The notes beneath the pieces are model-generated. The model worked only from the letters and a program-made list of their open reading frames with translations. It made no database searches and was not told where the DNA came from. The translations under genes were made by a program, and so were the position numbers. From positions 1 to 53,173 of the forward strand of contig JAILID010000079.1 of the NCBI GenBank assembly GCA_024695465.1: a DNA stretch of 53,173 nucleotides, written 5' to 3'. The stretch comes from Lachnospiraceae bacterium. GTDB lineage: Bacteria > Bacillota > Clostridia > Lachnospirales > Lachnospiraceae. Below, piece after piece: positions 42,293 through 49,729 of the stretch (position 1 is the stretch's first letter; each line of letters begins with the position of its first letter).

Positions 42293-42748
42293 ATGTCTGT
42301 TCTTTTTTTTGTTCTGTGGATCATACTGAATGGGAGGATCACGCTGGAAATCGTTCTTTTCGGCCTGGCCATAGCCGCGGCCGTCAGGCTCTTTTCCGCG
42401 CGGGTGATCGGAGAGGACAGCGGCAGCAGCCGGAGAATCCTGAGAAATCTTCCTCTTATGCTGCGCTACGCGCTCGTCCTGATCGCGGAGATCCTGAAGG
42501 CTTCAGCCGCCGTCATGGGAATCGCGTTTTCGGGCAGCAAGAAGCCGGAGCCCTGCATCGTTGAGTTCCATTCGGGTTTCGACGACGGATTCCGGAATAC
42601 GCTTCTGGCCAATTCCATCACGCTGACGCCCGGAACCTATACCATATTTCTCGAAAACGACCGATTCGTCATTCATTGCCTCCGGCGGGAATACGCGGAA
42701 GGAATGGAGAATTCAAGGTTTGTACAGCTCCTTAGGGATATGAGGTGA
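42293..42748 (+). CDS. mrpE: Mrp-type antiporter subunit E
   Basis: A 151-residue protein with two N-terminal hydrophobic stretches (about 2-40 and 50-75) and a soluble C-terminal domain containing 'FRNTLLANSITLTPGTYTI', the signature of MrpE/MnhE (MbhA). In Mrp complexes the E, F and G subunits form a small module at the end of the membrane arm. GGGGGAGAG precedes the ATG. The order E-F-G-DUF4040-MbhE/B-C-D that begins here is the mbhA-H order of archaeal membrane-bound hydrogenases rather than the classical mrpA-G order. Confidence 0.93.
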   Translation: MSVLFFVLWIILNGRITLEIVLFGLAIAAAVRLFSARVIGEDSGSSRRILRNLPLMLRYALVLIAEILKASAAVMGIAFSGSKKPEPCIVEFHSGFDDGFRNTLLANSITLTPGTYTIFLENDRFVIHCLRREYAEGMENSRFVQLLRDMR

Positions 42749-42752
42749 CATT

Positions 42753-43127
42753 ATGACACTGGAAACAGCATACAGACTGCTTTATATCGGAACCCTTCTC
42801 GTGCTGGCCGCGCTGATCGGGATCATGCTGGTCCGCTCGATCATCGGCCCCAGGGTGACAGACCGGATTCTGGCGATCAATATGATCGGAACCATGGTGA
42901 TCGCTTCCATCGCGGTCCTCTCGCAGTATCTCATGGAGGGCTACCTTCTGGACGTCGGCCTCATCTACGCCATGATCAGCTTCGTCTCGGTCCTGATCCT
43001 GGCATCGGTTTACATACCCGCGCATCCCATGAGGGGACCTTTCGGCAAGGAGGCTTTTCGGGAAAATGAAATGCGGACGGAGCCGAAGACGGGGAAAAAG
43101 GGAAAAGCAAGGAGGAAGAGAAGATGA
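42753..43127 (+). CDS. mrpF: Mrp-type antiporter subunit F
   Basis: A 124-residue membrane protein with three hydrophobic helices (about 5-28, 35-58 and 62-85). Its core 'GPRVTDRILAINMIGT' is the MrpF/MnhF (MbhB) signature, with the Asp needed for activity in the family. The last 35 residues are a strongly basic tail (Lys/Arg-rich), longer than usual. Four bases separate it from mrpE, and its stop overlaps the start of mrpG. Confidence 0.93.
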   Translation: MTLETAYRLLYIGTLLVLAALIGIMLVRSIIGPRVTDRILAINMIGTMVIASIAVLSQYLMEGYLLDVGLIYAMISFVSVLILASVYIPAHPMRGPFGKEAFRENEMRTEPKTGKKGKARRKRR

Positions 43128-43471
43128 TCGGATGGATCCGTTTTGGGCTGACAGCCGTTTTTCTTATAGCGGGGCTTGTCTTTTTCGCGGGGGGCGCGGC
43201 CGGCTACATTCGTTTCGGCTATTCTTTAAACCGCATACATGCGGGAGGACTCGGGGATACCGCAGGTCTCTTTTTTGTACTGCTGGCGCTGGCTTTTTCC
43301 GCCGGGGAACTGATGGATATCCTGAAGCTGGGCCTGCTCCTTCTGTTCATGTGGTCTACCTCGCCGACTTCTTCCCATTTCCTGTCCCAGATCGAATATT
43401 ATACCAATACCCGCCTCTACGACCACGTGGAGAGGGAGGAAAGCAAGGAGGATGAGAATGGAAGCTGCTGA
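43124..43471 (+). CDS. mrpG: Mrp-type antiporter subunit G
   Basis: A 115-residue membrane protein with three helices. 'YIRFGYSLNRIHAGGLGDT' matches the MrpG/MnhG (MbhC) motif; in many members this reads 'PDxYxRLHAxTKxxTxG'. 'FMWSTSPTSSHFLS' in the last helix is also typical (usually 'TAPVAAHALA'). Its ATG overlaps the mrpF stop (ATGA), and its end runs 14 bases into the next gene. Confidence 0.9.
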   Translation: MIGWIRFGLTAVFLIAGLVFFAGGAAGYIRFGYSLNRIHAGGLGDTAGLFFVLLALAFSAGELMDILKLGLLLLFMWSTSPTSSHFLSQIEYYTNTRLYDHVEREESKEDENGSC

Positions 43472-43784
43472 TATCTTAAAGATCGTTCTTCTTATTCTGC
43501 TTGTCGTCTGCGCCGTCGCCGTAAATCTGACCAGGTCGCTGCTCCAGGCCGTGATCATCTTTATGTCCTACAGTTCGATCATGTGCCTGCTCTGGATCCT
43601 GATGGAATCTCCGGATCTGGCGATCACCGAGGCGGCGGTCGGGGCGGGCGTCTCCAGCATCCTGTTCCTGGTGACGCTGAAGAAGATCCGGAGCGAAGAC
43701 GCCAGCGAGCCGGGCGAGACCGAGGATATGGACCTGATCGGCCGGGCGGAATCGCTGACGGAGATCGAGAGGGAGCTGCGATGA
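43458..43784 (+). CDS. MbhD-like subunit (DUF4040; MrpA C-terminal homologue)
   Basis: A 108-residue membrane protein with three helices, ending in a hydrophilic acidic tail. 'QAVIIFMSYSSIMCLLWILMESPDLAITEAAVGAG' (as two short stretches) is the DUF4040 signature of MbhD; in classical Mrp this segment is part of the C-terminal extension of MrpA. AAGGAGG is 6 bases before ATG 43458; an earlier ATG at 43452 overlaps that site. Overlaps the next gene by 4 bases. The conserved Glu in 'ITEAAVG' is thought to take part in ion transfer. Confidence 0.9.
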   Translation: MEAADILKIVLLILLVVCAVAVNLTRSLLQAVIIFMSYSSIMCLLWILMESPDLAITEAAVGAGVSSILFLVTLKKIRSEDASEPGETEDMDLIGRAESLTEIERELR

Positions 43785-44731
43785 AAAACGGATGGCAGAA
43801 ATTTCTGGACGGCGAGTTTGACGTGATGGACTTCTTTCCCGAACCGGCGGAGGAGCCGGACCTTTCGAGGGAAGCGGTCAAGGAGATCCGGAAAGAAGAA
43901 AACAGAAGGATCGACGAGGATCCGAGGACCCGGAAAGTGGTCGCGTTTGAGCGCCGTTCTTTCCGGATCATCTACTATTTCGTGGCGGTGGTCAGCTGCG
44001 TCGTCTTTATCGGCGTCATGCTTTACGGCGTTTCGTTTCTTCCCCGCTACGGGCAGGAGAACGCCTGGGCCGCTGAGGTCAGCCGGCGCTATATCGAGAA
44101 GGGCCTTGAGGAGACCGGGGCGCTCAATATCGTGGCCGGCATGATCCTGGATTACCGCGCGTTCGACACGCTGGGCGAGTCCCACGTGCTCTTTACGGCG
44201 CTGGTCCTGGTCATGGTGCTTCTGCGCCGGGATAAAAAGAATCAGCAGTCGGAGGTGGAAGATTACTATACGATCCGAAACGACGCGTATTTCAGGACTG
44301 CCGGAGATCTGATCCTCTCCAAAACGGGTACTTTTCTCGTACCCTGCATCCTCGTCTATGGGCTCTACGTCCTTCTGAACGGGCAGCTTTCTCCCGGAGG
44401 AGGCTTCTCCGGCGGGGCGGTCATGGGAGCGGCGATGATCATCTTCGCGGCTTCCAGCGGTTTTGACCGGGTCGACCGTTTCTTCTCGCTGAAGCTTTCT
44501 TCCTGGGTGACCTTCGCGGCCCTCGGCTTCTACAGTTTCGCAAAGGGCTACGTGTTCTTTACGGGAGCGAACGGGATCCACAATGGGATTCCCAAGGGGA
44601 CGCCGGGCGCGATCCTTTCCGGAGGCCTTATCCTCCCGCTGGACGTGGCGGTCGGGGTCGTCGTTGCCTGTACCATGTTCGGCTTCTACAGCCTCTTCAG
44701 GCGGGGCCGGATCGGCGGAAGCGGAAAGTGA
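43781..44731 (+). CDS. mrpB: Fused MbhE/MrpB subunit
   Basis: A 316-residue protein. Residues 1-55 are soluble and charged. A first membrane helix at about 65-90 and the region to about 145 resemble MbhE. Residues 165-310 are MrpB/MnhB (MbhF) with 'LLNGQLSPGGGFSGGAVMGAA', which contains the family's 'GGGFxGG' motif. In archaeal Mbh operons these are two genes. ATG 43781 overlaps the previous stop; the same frame is open further upstream inside the DUF4040 gene but is a shadow there. Its place in the complex is the link between the small subunits and the antiporter modules. Confidence 0.88.
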   Translation: MKNGWQKFLDGEFDVMDFFPEPAEEPDLSREAVKEIRKEENRRIDEDPRTRKVVAFERRSFRIIYYFVAVVSCVVFIGVMLYGVSFLPRYGQENAWAAEVSRRYIEKGLEETGALNIVAGMILDYRAFDTLGESHVLFTALVLVMVLLRRDKKNQQSEVEDYYTIRNDAYFRTAGDLILSKTGTFLVPCILVYGLYVLLNGQLSPGGGFSGGAVMGAAMIIFAASSGFDRVDRFFSLKLSSWVTFAALGFYSFAKGYVFFTGANGIHNGIPKGTPGAILSGGLILPLDVAVGVVVACTMFGFYSLFRRGRIGGSGK

Positions 44732-44740
44732 GGTGAAAAA

Positions 44741-45121
44741 ATGCTCTCAACATTGCTGATCAATTATGAGGAGGCGGTGGCCATCATCCTTTTTGGAATC
44801 GGCTTTACCATGCTTCTCTTTCATCGGAACCTGATCAAAAAGCTGATCGGGATGAACATCATGGATACGGGGGTCTTCCTCTTTCTGGCTTCCATGGGCT
44901 ATATCAGCGGGCGCAAGGCGCCGATCATAACGGATGGGGTGCAGGAGCTTTCCGCTTACATCAATCCGGTTCCCGCAGGGCTGGTGCTCACCGGCATCGT
45001 CGTTTCCGTTTCGGTCACGGCCGTTACGCTTTCCCTGACGATCCGCCTCTATAAACGCTATCACACGCTGAATCTGGATGATATTTACATGCTGTCAAGG
45101 CATGAAACGGAGGACCGCTAA
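44741..45121 (+). CDS. mrpC: Mrp-type antiporter subunit C (NuoK-like)
   Basis: A 126-residue membrane protein with three helices. 'NLIKKLIGMNIMDTGVFLFL' and the 'PVPAGLVLTGIVVSVSVTAVTLSL' segment are hallmarks of MrpC/MnhC (MbhG), homologous to NuoK of complex I. AGGTG lies just before the ATG. Its TAA shares a base with the ATG of the next gene, which implies coupling. Confidence 0.94.
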   Translation: MLSTLLINYEEAVAIILFGIGFTMLLFHRNLIKKLIGMNIMDTGVFLFLASMGYISGRKAPIITDGVQELSAYINPVPAGLVLTGIVVSVSVTAVTLSLTIRLYKRYHTLNLDDIYMLSRHETEDR

Positions 45122-46701
45122 TGGAATTTATCCGGAATTTTCCGCTTTTTTCCATCGTTCTGAGCCTTTTTTCCGGGGTCTTATGCACGATGCTGAAAGG
45201 GCGGCACGCGAAAAATTATACGGCGGCTTTTGAGGGGCTCCTCATTGCCATGACGGCAGCGGTTCTTATCTATACGAATAAGGAAGGGGCCTCCTTCACC
45301 TATGTGATGGGCGAGTTTCCAGCCCCCTGGGGGAATGAAATCCGCGCGGGGGTCCTGGAAGCGCTGATCGCGCTTATCTTTCTGACGGTCGTCTTCTGCT
45401 CAGTGCTGGCCGGCTGGCGTTTTCTGCAGATCGACGTCGATGAGAGCAAGCTCAACCTCTATTTTTCCATCATCAATCTCTTAACGGCAGCGCTGCTGGC
45501 GATGACCTACACCAACGACATCTTTACAGGCTACGTCTTCATCGAGATCCTGACGCTGACCTCCTGCGGGCTGATTGTCGTCCGGGAGATCGGGCGGACG
45601 ACCCTGGCCGCGATCCGCTACATGATCCTGAATCTGGTGGGCTCGGGCCTCTTTCTTCTGGGGGTCGTTCTCCTTTACGATATCACCGGACACCTCCTGA
45701 TGGTTCCGATGCACGAGAAGATCCTGCTGATCGCGGAATCCGGCGTCGGCATGCAGCCGCTCACGCTGGCGGTCGGCGTCATTACGATCGGGCTCGGGAT
45801 CAAGAGCGGGCTCTTCCCGTTTTATCTCTGGATGCCGGATACCTACGGCTGGTCCACGCCTTCTTCGGGGGCGATCCTGTCCGCGGTCGTATCCAAGTGC
45901 TACATTTTTCTTCTTATTAAGATTTATCTCCGGGTGATCGGAACGGAAGTGCTGGGGATGGTCCACGTTCCCCGGATCCTTTTTGTCCTGGGCATCTTCG
46001 GAATGGTCTTCGGTTCGCTCTCGGCGATCCGCAAGAAGAGCATCAACCGGATGATCGCTTTTTCCTCCGCGGCCCAGATCGGCTACATTTACATGGGCAT
46101 CGGCCTCGGGGGAGTGTTCGGCTATACGGCGGCGATCTTCCAGATTATCGCGCACTGCGTGACGAAGTCGCTCCTCTTTCTCGCCTCGCCCCGGCTTGCG
46201 GAAGTATCCGGGGACAGCCTGCTCTTTAAAAACCTGCAGGGGAGCGCCTTCCGCGCGAAATGGGCCGGCGGCTTCTTCATCTTCGGCTCGCTTTCCATGA
46301 TCGGGATCCCGATTTTTGCGGGCTTTACGTCCAAGCTGCTCTTCGGGCTGGCCGGCGCGGACTGCGGGCAGACCTCTAAATTTATCCTGACGATGCTGGC
46401 GCTGGCGGTCAGCTCGGTTCTAAACGCGCTCTACTTCATCCGCACGGTGATCCGTATCTATTCGCGGGGGGAATCCGGGATGAAGGAATCGGTCGTGATC
46501 GTGCCGACCGCGGAGGGAAAGATCCGGACGATCCGGCACGGCGCCGAGGACGACGAGAAGAAGTACGGCGCCTGGTCGCTTTCACAGCAGCTGACCTATG
46601 TGCTTCCGTGTCTTATCCTGCTTGCTGTTAACCTTATGCTGGGGCTTTTTGCCTGGGTCTTCGTGGACCTCATTGAGCGGGGCCTTCTGATGTTTTTCTG
46701 A
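45121..46701 (+). CDS. Antiporter-like membrane subunit 1 (MrpD/NuoN family)
   Basis: A 526-residue protein of about fourteen helices. The TM5 glutamate ('YVFIEILTLTSCG'), TM7 lysine ('LGIKSGLFPFYLWMPDTYG') and TM8 lysine ('AVVSKCYIF') of the NuoL/M/N fold are present, so a proton channel is likely intact. It is the direct counterpart of MbhH/MrpD by position. A hydrophilic loop of about 50 residues near 455-490 is larger than usual. Its start shares a base with mrpC. First of four consecutive proteins of this fold. Confidence 0.93.
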   Translation: MEFIRNFPLFSIVLSLFSGVLCTMLKGRHAKNYTAAFEGLLIAMTAAVLIYTNKEGASFTYVMGEFPAPWGNEIRAGVLEALIALIFLTVVFCSVLAGWRFLQIDVDESKLNLYFSIINLLTAALLAMTYTNDIFTGYVFIEILTLTSCGLIVVREIGRTTLAAIRYMILNLVGSGLFLLGVVLLYDITGHLLMVPMHEKILLIAESGVGMQPLTLAVGVITIGLGIKSGLFPFYLWMPDTYGWSTPSSGAILSAVVSKCYIFLLIKIYLRVIGTEVLGMVHVPRILFVLGIFGMVFGSLSAIRKKSINRMIAFSSAAQIGYIYMGIGLGGVFGYTAAIFQIIAHCVTKSLLFLASPRLAEVSGDSLLFKNLQGSAFRAKWAGGFFIFGSLSMIGIPIFAGFTSKLLFGLAGADCGQTSKFILTMLALAVSSVLNALYFIRTVIRIYSRGESGMKESVVIVPTAEGKIRTIRHGAEDDEKKYGAWSLSQQLTYVLPCLILLAVNLMLGLFAWVFVDLIERGLLMFF

Positions 46702-46723
46702 TCCAAGAGGGGGGGATTTGATC

Positions 46724-48235
46724 ATGCTTTTTGTACTTGCGCCGCTTCTGCCGGCTGTCGGAGGGATCCTGGTTTCCGTTTTGAAAATGGAAGACAGGGC
46801 CCGGCACGTCTATTACCTGCTGCTTCTTGCCGTGACGGACGTCCTCGCGCTGTCCGCCGCCTTTTTGGGCGGAGCCGGCGGGACGGTGACCCTGCTTCAT
46901 TTTTCCGAAAAGGTGACGCTGGCCTTCGGGATGGATACGGTCGGAAAAGTCTTTCTGCTGGCCGTCTGCGCGCTCTATACGGCCGCGGTCATCTATTCCT
47001 TTCAGTATATGCAGATGGAAGACCGGGAAAATGTCTTTTTCGCCTTCACTTTCGTCTCCATGGGGGCCATGATCGCGGTCTGCGAGGCGGCCAATCTCGC
47101 GACGGTCTATTTCGCGTTTGAGACGGCGACGCTCTCGACCGTTCCGATGGTTCTGCACGACCGCACGAAAGCCGCGGTCGCGGCCGGCATGAAGTATCTT
47201 TTCTACTCCATGGGCGGCGCCCTGCTGGGGCTTCTGGGCGTGTTCTTCGTTTACGCCTACGCGGGAGATTCCGCGGCTTTCGCGCCGGGGGGCTTCCTCG
47301 ACATGGCGAAAGCCGCCGGGCATGAAAATCTGCTTCGCGGCGTAATCCTGGCGGCCATCATCGGCTTCGGGACGAAAGCCGGTATGTACCCGATGCACGG
47401 CTGGCTGCCCGCGGCCCATCCGATCGCGCCGGCGCCGGCTTCCGCGCTTTTGTCCGGCATCATCGCGAAGGCCGGCATCATCGCGGTCATCCGCCTGGTC
47501 TTCTTCTCGGTCGGCGCGGACTTTATCCGCGGCACTTTTGTCCAATACACCTGGCTGACGCTGGCCCTGCTCACCGTCTTCATGGGTTCCATGATGGCCT
47601 TCCGCGAGAAGGTGACCAAGAAGCGTCTCGCCTACTCGACGGTCAGCCAGATCTCCTACATCATGGTTGGCCTGGCTTTCCTCTCCCCGGACGGGATCGT
47701 CGGCGCGCTGCTGCACGTGCTGCAGCACGTGGCGTCCAAGGGCACGCTCTTTTTGGCGGCCGGTGTTTTCATTTTCAAACTGCACAGCCACCATGTGGAT
47801 GAGCTGAAGGGAATCGGCAAAAAAATGCCCATCACGATGTGGTGCTTCATGTTCGCAGCCCTCTCTCTGGTCGGCATCCCGCCCTTCGGCGGCTTCACCA
47901 GCAAATGGTATCTGGCCTCCGCCGCCATCGAGAGCGGTCTTTCGGTCTACGGGATTCTTGCGCCGGTCGTGCTCTTAATCTCCGCGCTTCTCACCGCGGG
48001 CTACCTTTTCCCGATCGTGATCGACGCGTTTTTCCCCGGCAAGGAGGAGGCTGAGCCAGAGAGAAAGGCCGGGAAGCGCGGCAGGCAGCCGGAAAAGGAA
48101 GAAGCTGCATCCCTGGAGCCTTCGCCTCTTATGTGGGGTCCCCTTATCGCGCTGTCCATATTGGCGCTTCTTGTCGGCGTTTTCGGACGCGGGATCGCGG
48201 ACGCGCTTGCTGCAGAACTGACACAGCTTTTCTGA
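46724..48235 (+). CDS. Antiporter-like membrane subunit 2 (MrpD/NuoM family)
   Basis: A 503-residue proton-conducting transporter subunit. 'FAFETATLSTVPMV' (TM5 Glu), 'FGTKAGMYPMHGWLPAAHP' (TM7 Lys) and 'LSGIIAKAGIIAVIRL' (TM8 Lys) are all there. ATG 46724 is 8 bases after AGAGGGGGGG, and an in-frame TTG at 46718 is less likely. A charged cytoplasmic insertion (about 435-465, Lys/Arg/Glu-rich) lies before the last helices. 22 bases after the previous gene. Sequence differs clearly from the first subunit, so this is an old paralogue and not a recent duplication. Confidence 0.93.
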   Translation: MLFVLAPLLPAVGGILVSVLKMEDRARHVYYLLLLAVTDVLALSAAFLGGAGGTVTLLHFSEKVTLAFGMDTVGKVFLLAVCALYTAAVIYSFQYMQMEDRENVFFAFTFVSMGAMIAVCEAANLATVYFAFETATLSTVPMVLHDRTKAAVAAGMKYLFYSMGGALLGLLGVFFVYAYAGDSAAFAPGGFLDMAKAAGHENLLRGVILAAIIGFGTKAGMYPMHGWLPAAHPIAPAPASALLSGIIAKAGIIAVIRLVFFSVGADFIRGTFVQYTWLTLALLTVFMGSMMAFREKVTKKRLAYSTVSQISYIMVGLAFLSPDGIVGALLHVLQHVASKGTLFLAAGVFIFKLHSHHVDELKGIGKKMPITMWCFMFAALSLVGIPPFGGFTSKWYLASAAIESGLSVYGILAPVVLLISALLTAGYLFPIVIDAFFPGKEEAEPERKAGKRGRQPEKEEAASLEPSPLMWGPLIALSILALLVGVFGRGIADALAAELTQLF

Positions 48236-48253
48236 CGAAAGAAGGTAAACGTT

Positions 48254-49714
48254 TTGAAATCAATGCTGCTTCTTCTTTCCATCGCGCTGCCGCTCATCGG
48301 CGGGGCCAGGCTTCTTATCAGGAAACCTTCCGGCAGCCGGGCAAGAAACATATGGTGCGAGGCGGTCGCGCTCCTGACCTCCCTGTTGGTATGGATCCTG
48401 CTTCTTTCCGGTGGAACGGACCCGGTGCATGTGTATACCTTCACAGGGGATTTTTCCATCAATTTCTTTGCGGACGGCCCCTCCATGCTCTTTGCGGGGA
48501 TGGTCTCGGTAATGTGGCCCCTGGTACTCATCTACGCGTTTTCCTATATGGAGCACAGCCATCACAGGAACGGCTTTTTCGCCTTCTACCTCATGACCTA
48601 CGGGATCACGCTCGGGGTCGCCTTTGCCGCGGACCTGGTCACCATGTACGTCTTCTTTGAGATGCTGACCCTGGTCACGATCCCGCTGGTCTGCCATTAT
48701 CAGGATCATGACAGCCTCTACGCGGGCCGTCTCTACGCGGCCTACACGATCGGAGGCGCGTCCCTCGCGTTCATCGCGGTAATCGTCGCGACCATGGACG
48801 GCGGAAGCGCTTTTGTCTATGGCGGAAGGATCGCCGGAGTCTTTGATAAAAAGCTGCTCCTCATCGCCTTCCTCTTCGGCTTCTTCGGCTTCGGGGCCAA
48901 GGCGGCGGTATTTCCGCTCTTCCGCTGGCTGCCGGTCGCGGGCGTCGCGCCGACGCCGGTCACCGCCCTTCTGCATGCGGTGGCGGTCGTCAATTCGGGC
49001 GTCTTCGCGGTGGCGCGGCTCACCTGGTATACGTTCGGCCCGGAGCTGCTTTCGGGGAGCTATGTCCAGACGATCTGTCTTCTCACCGCTTCGTTCACGC
49101 TGGTTTTCGCGGCCCTGATGGCGGTTCGGCAGCGGCATCTGAAAAGGCGTCTTGCCTACTCGACCGTGAGCAACCTCTCCTACATGATCTTCGGCATCAT
49201 GCTGTTGACCCCGGACGGTCTTGCCGCGGGCTTTGCCCACATGCTTTTCCACGGGATCATCAAGATCACGCTCTTTATGTGCGCGGGCGCGTTCATGCAC
49301 GTGACGGGAAATGAATACATCTACGAGCTGAACGGCGTCGGCCGGAAAATGCCCTATACTTTCGGCTTTTACACGATTGGGGCGCTCTCGCTCACCGGGA
49401 TCCCGCTATTTTGCGGTTTTGTCTCGAAGCTCTCCCTGGTCCTGGCCGGGGCGGCGCAGGGCAGCGCGCCTGCCGTTATCGGCACGGCGTCGCTGATCAC
49501 CGCGGCCTTCCTGTGCGCGATCTATACGATCTCGATCAGCATAAGGGCCTTCTTCCCGGCCAAAGGGACCGAACGCTACCAGGGCGGCGCCGCCGACGCT
49601 GACCTTCGGATGCTGGTCCCGATCGGCGTTTTCTCTTTTGTCAACGTTCTTTTCGGCATGTTCCCGGGTCCGATCATGGGCTTCCTTGAGAAGATCGCAG
49701 CGGGACTCATATAA
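48254..49714 (+). CDS. Antiporter-like membrane subunit 3 (MrpA/NuoL-like)
   Basis: A 486-residue subunit with about fourteen helices. 'YVFFEMLTLVTIPLVC' carries the TM5 Glu and 'FGAKAAVFPLFRWLPVAG' the TM7 Lys. In TM8 the pattern is 'LLHAVAVVNSG', with a histidine as in NuoL/MrpA and no lysine. TTG 48254 is 7 bases after GAAGGT, and ATG 48263 is the alternative. It lacks the C-terminal extension of MrpA, whose functions sit in the separate MbhD/MbhE-like genes upstream. 18 bases from the previous stop. Confidence 0.92.
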   Translation: MKSMLLLLSIALPLIGGARLLIRKPSGSRARNIWCEAVALLTSLLVWILLLSGGTDPVHVYTFTGDFSINFFADGPSMLFAGMVSVMWPLVLIYAFSYMEHSHHRNGFFAFYLMTYGITLGVAFAADLVTMYVFFEMLTLVTIPLVCHYQDHDSLYAGRLYAAYTIGGASLAFIAVIVATMDGGSAFVYGGRIAGVFDKKLLLIAFLFGFFGFGAKAAVFPLFRWLPVAGVAPTPVTALLHAVAVVNSGVFAVARLTWYTFGPELLSGSYVQTICLLTASFTLVFAALMAVRQRHLKRRLAYSTVSNLSYMIFGIMLLTPDGLAAGFAHMLFHGIIKITLFMCAGAFMHVTGNEYIYELNGVGRKMPYTFGFYTIGALSLTGIPLFCGFVSKLSLVLAGAAQGSAPAVIGTASLITAAFLCAIYTISISIRAFFPAKGTERYQGGAADADLRMLVPIGVFSFVNVLFGMFPGPIMGFLEKIAAGLI

Positions 49715-49729
49715 GGAAGGAGGAAGATC

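Noticed and set aside
48254-49714. Loss of a key channel lysine in the third antiporter-like subunit
   Set aside because: The TM8 lysine is absent, but the LLHA histidine seen at that region in NuoL and MrpA is present, so this is a NuoL-like pattern and not a defect.
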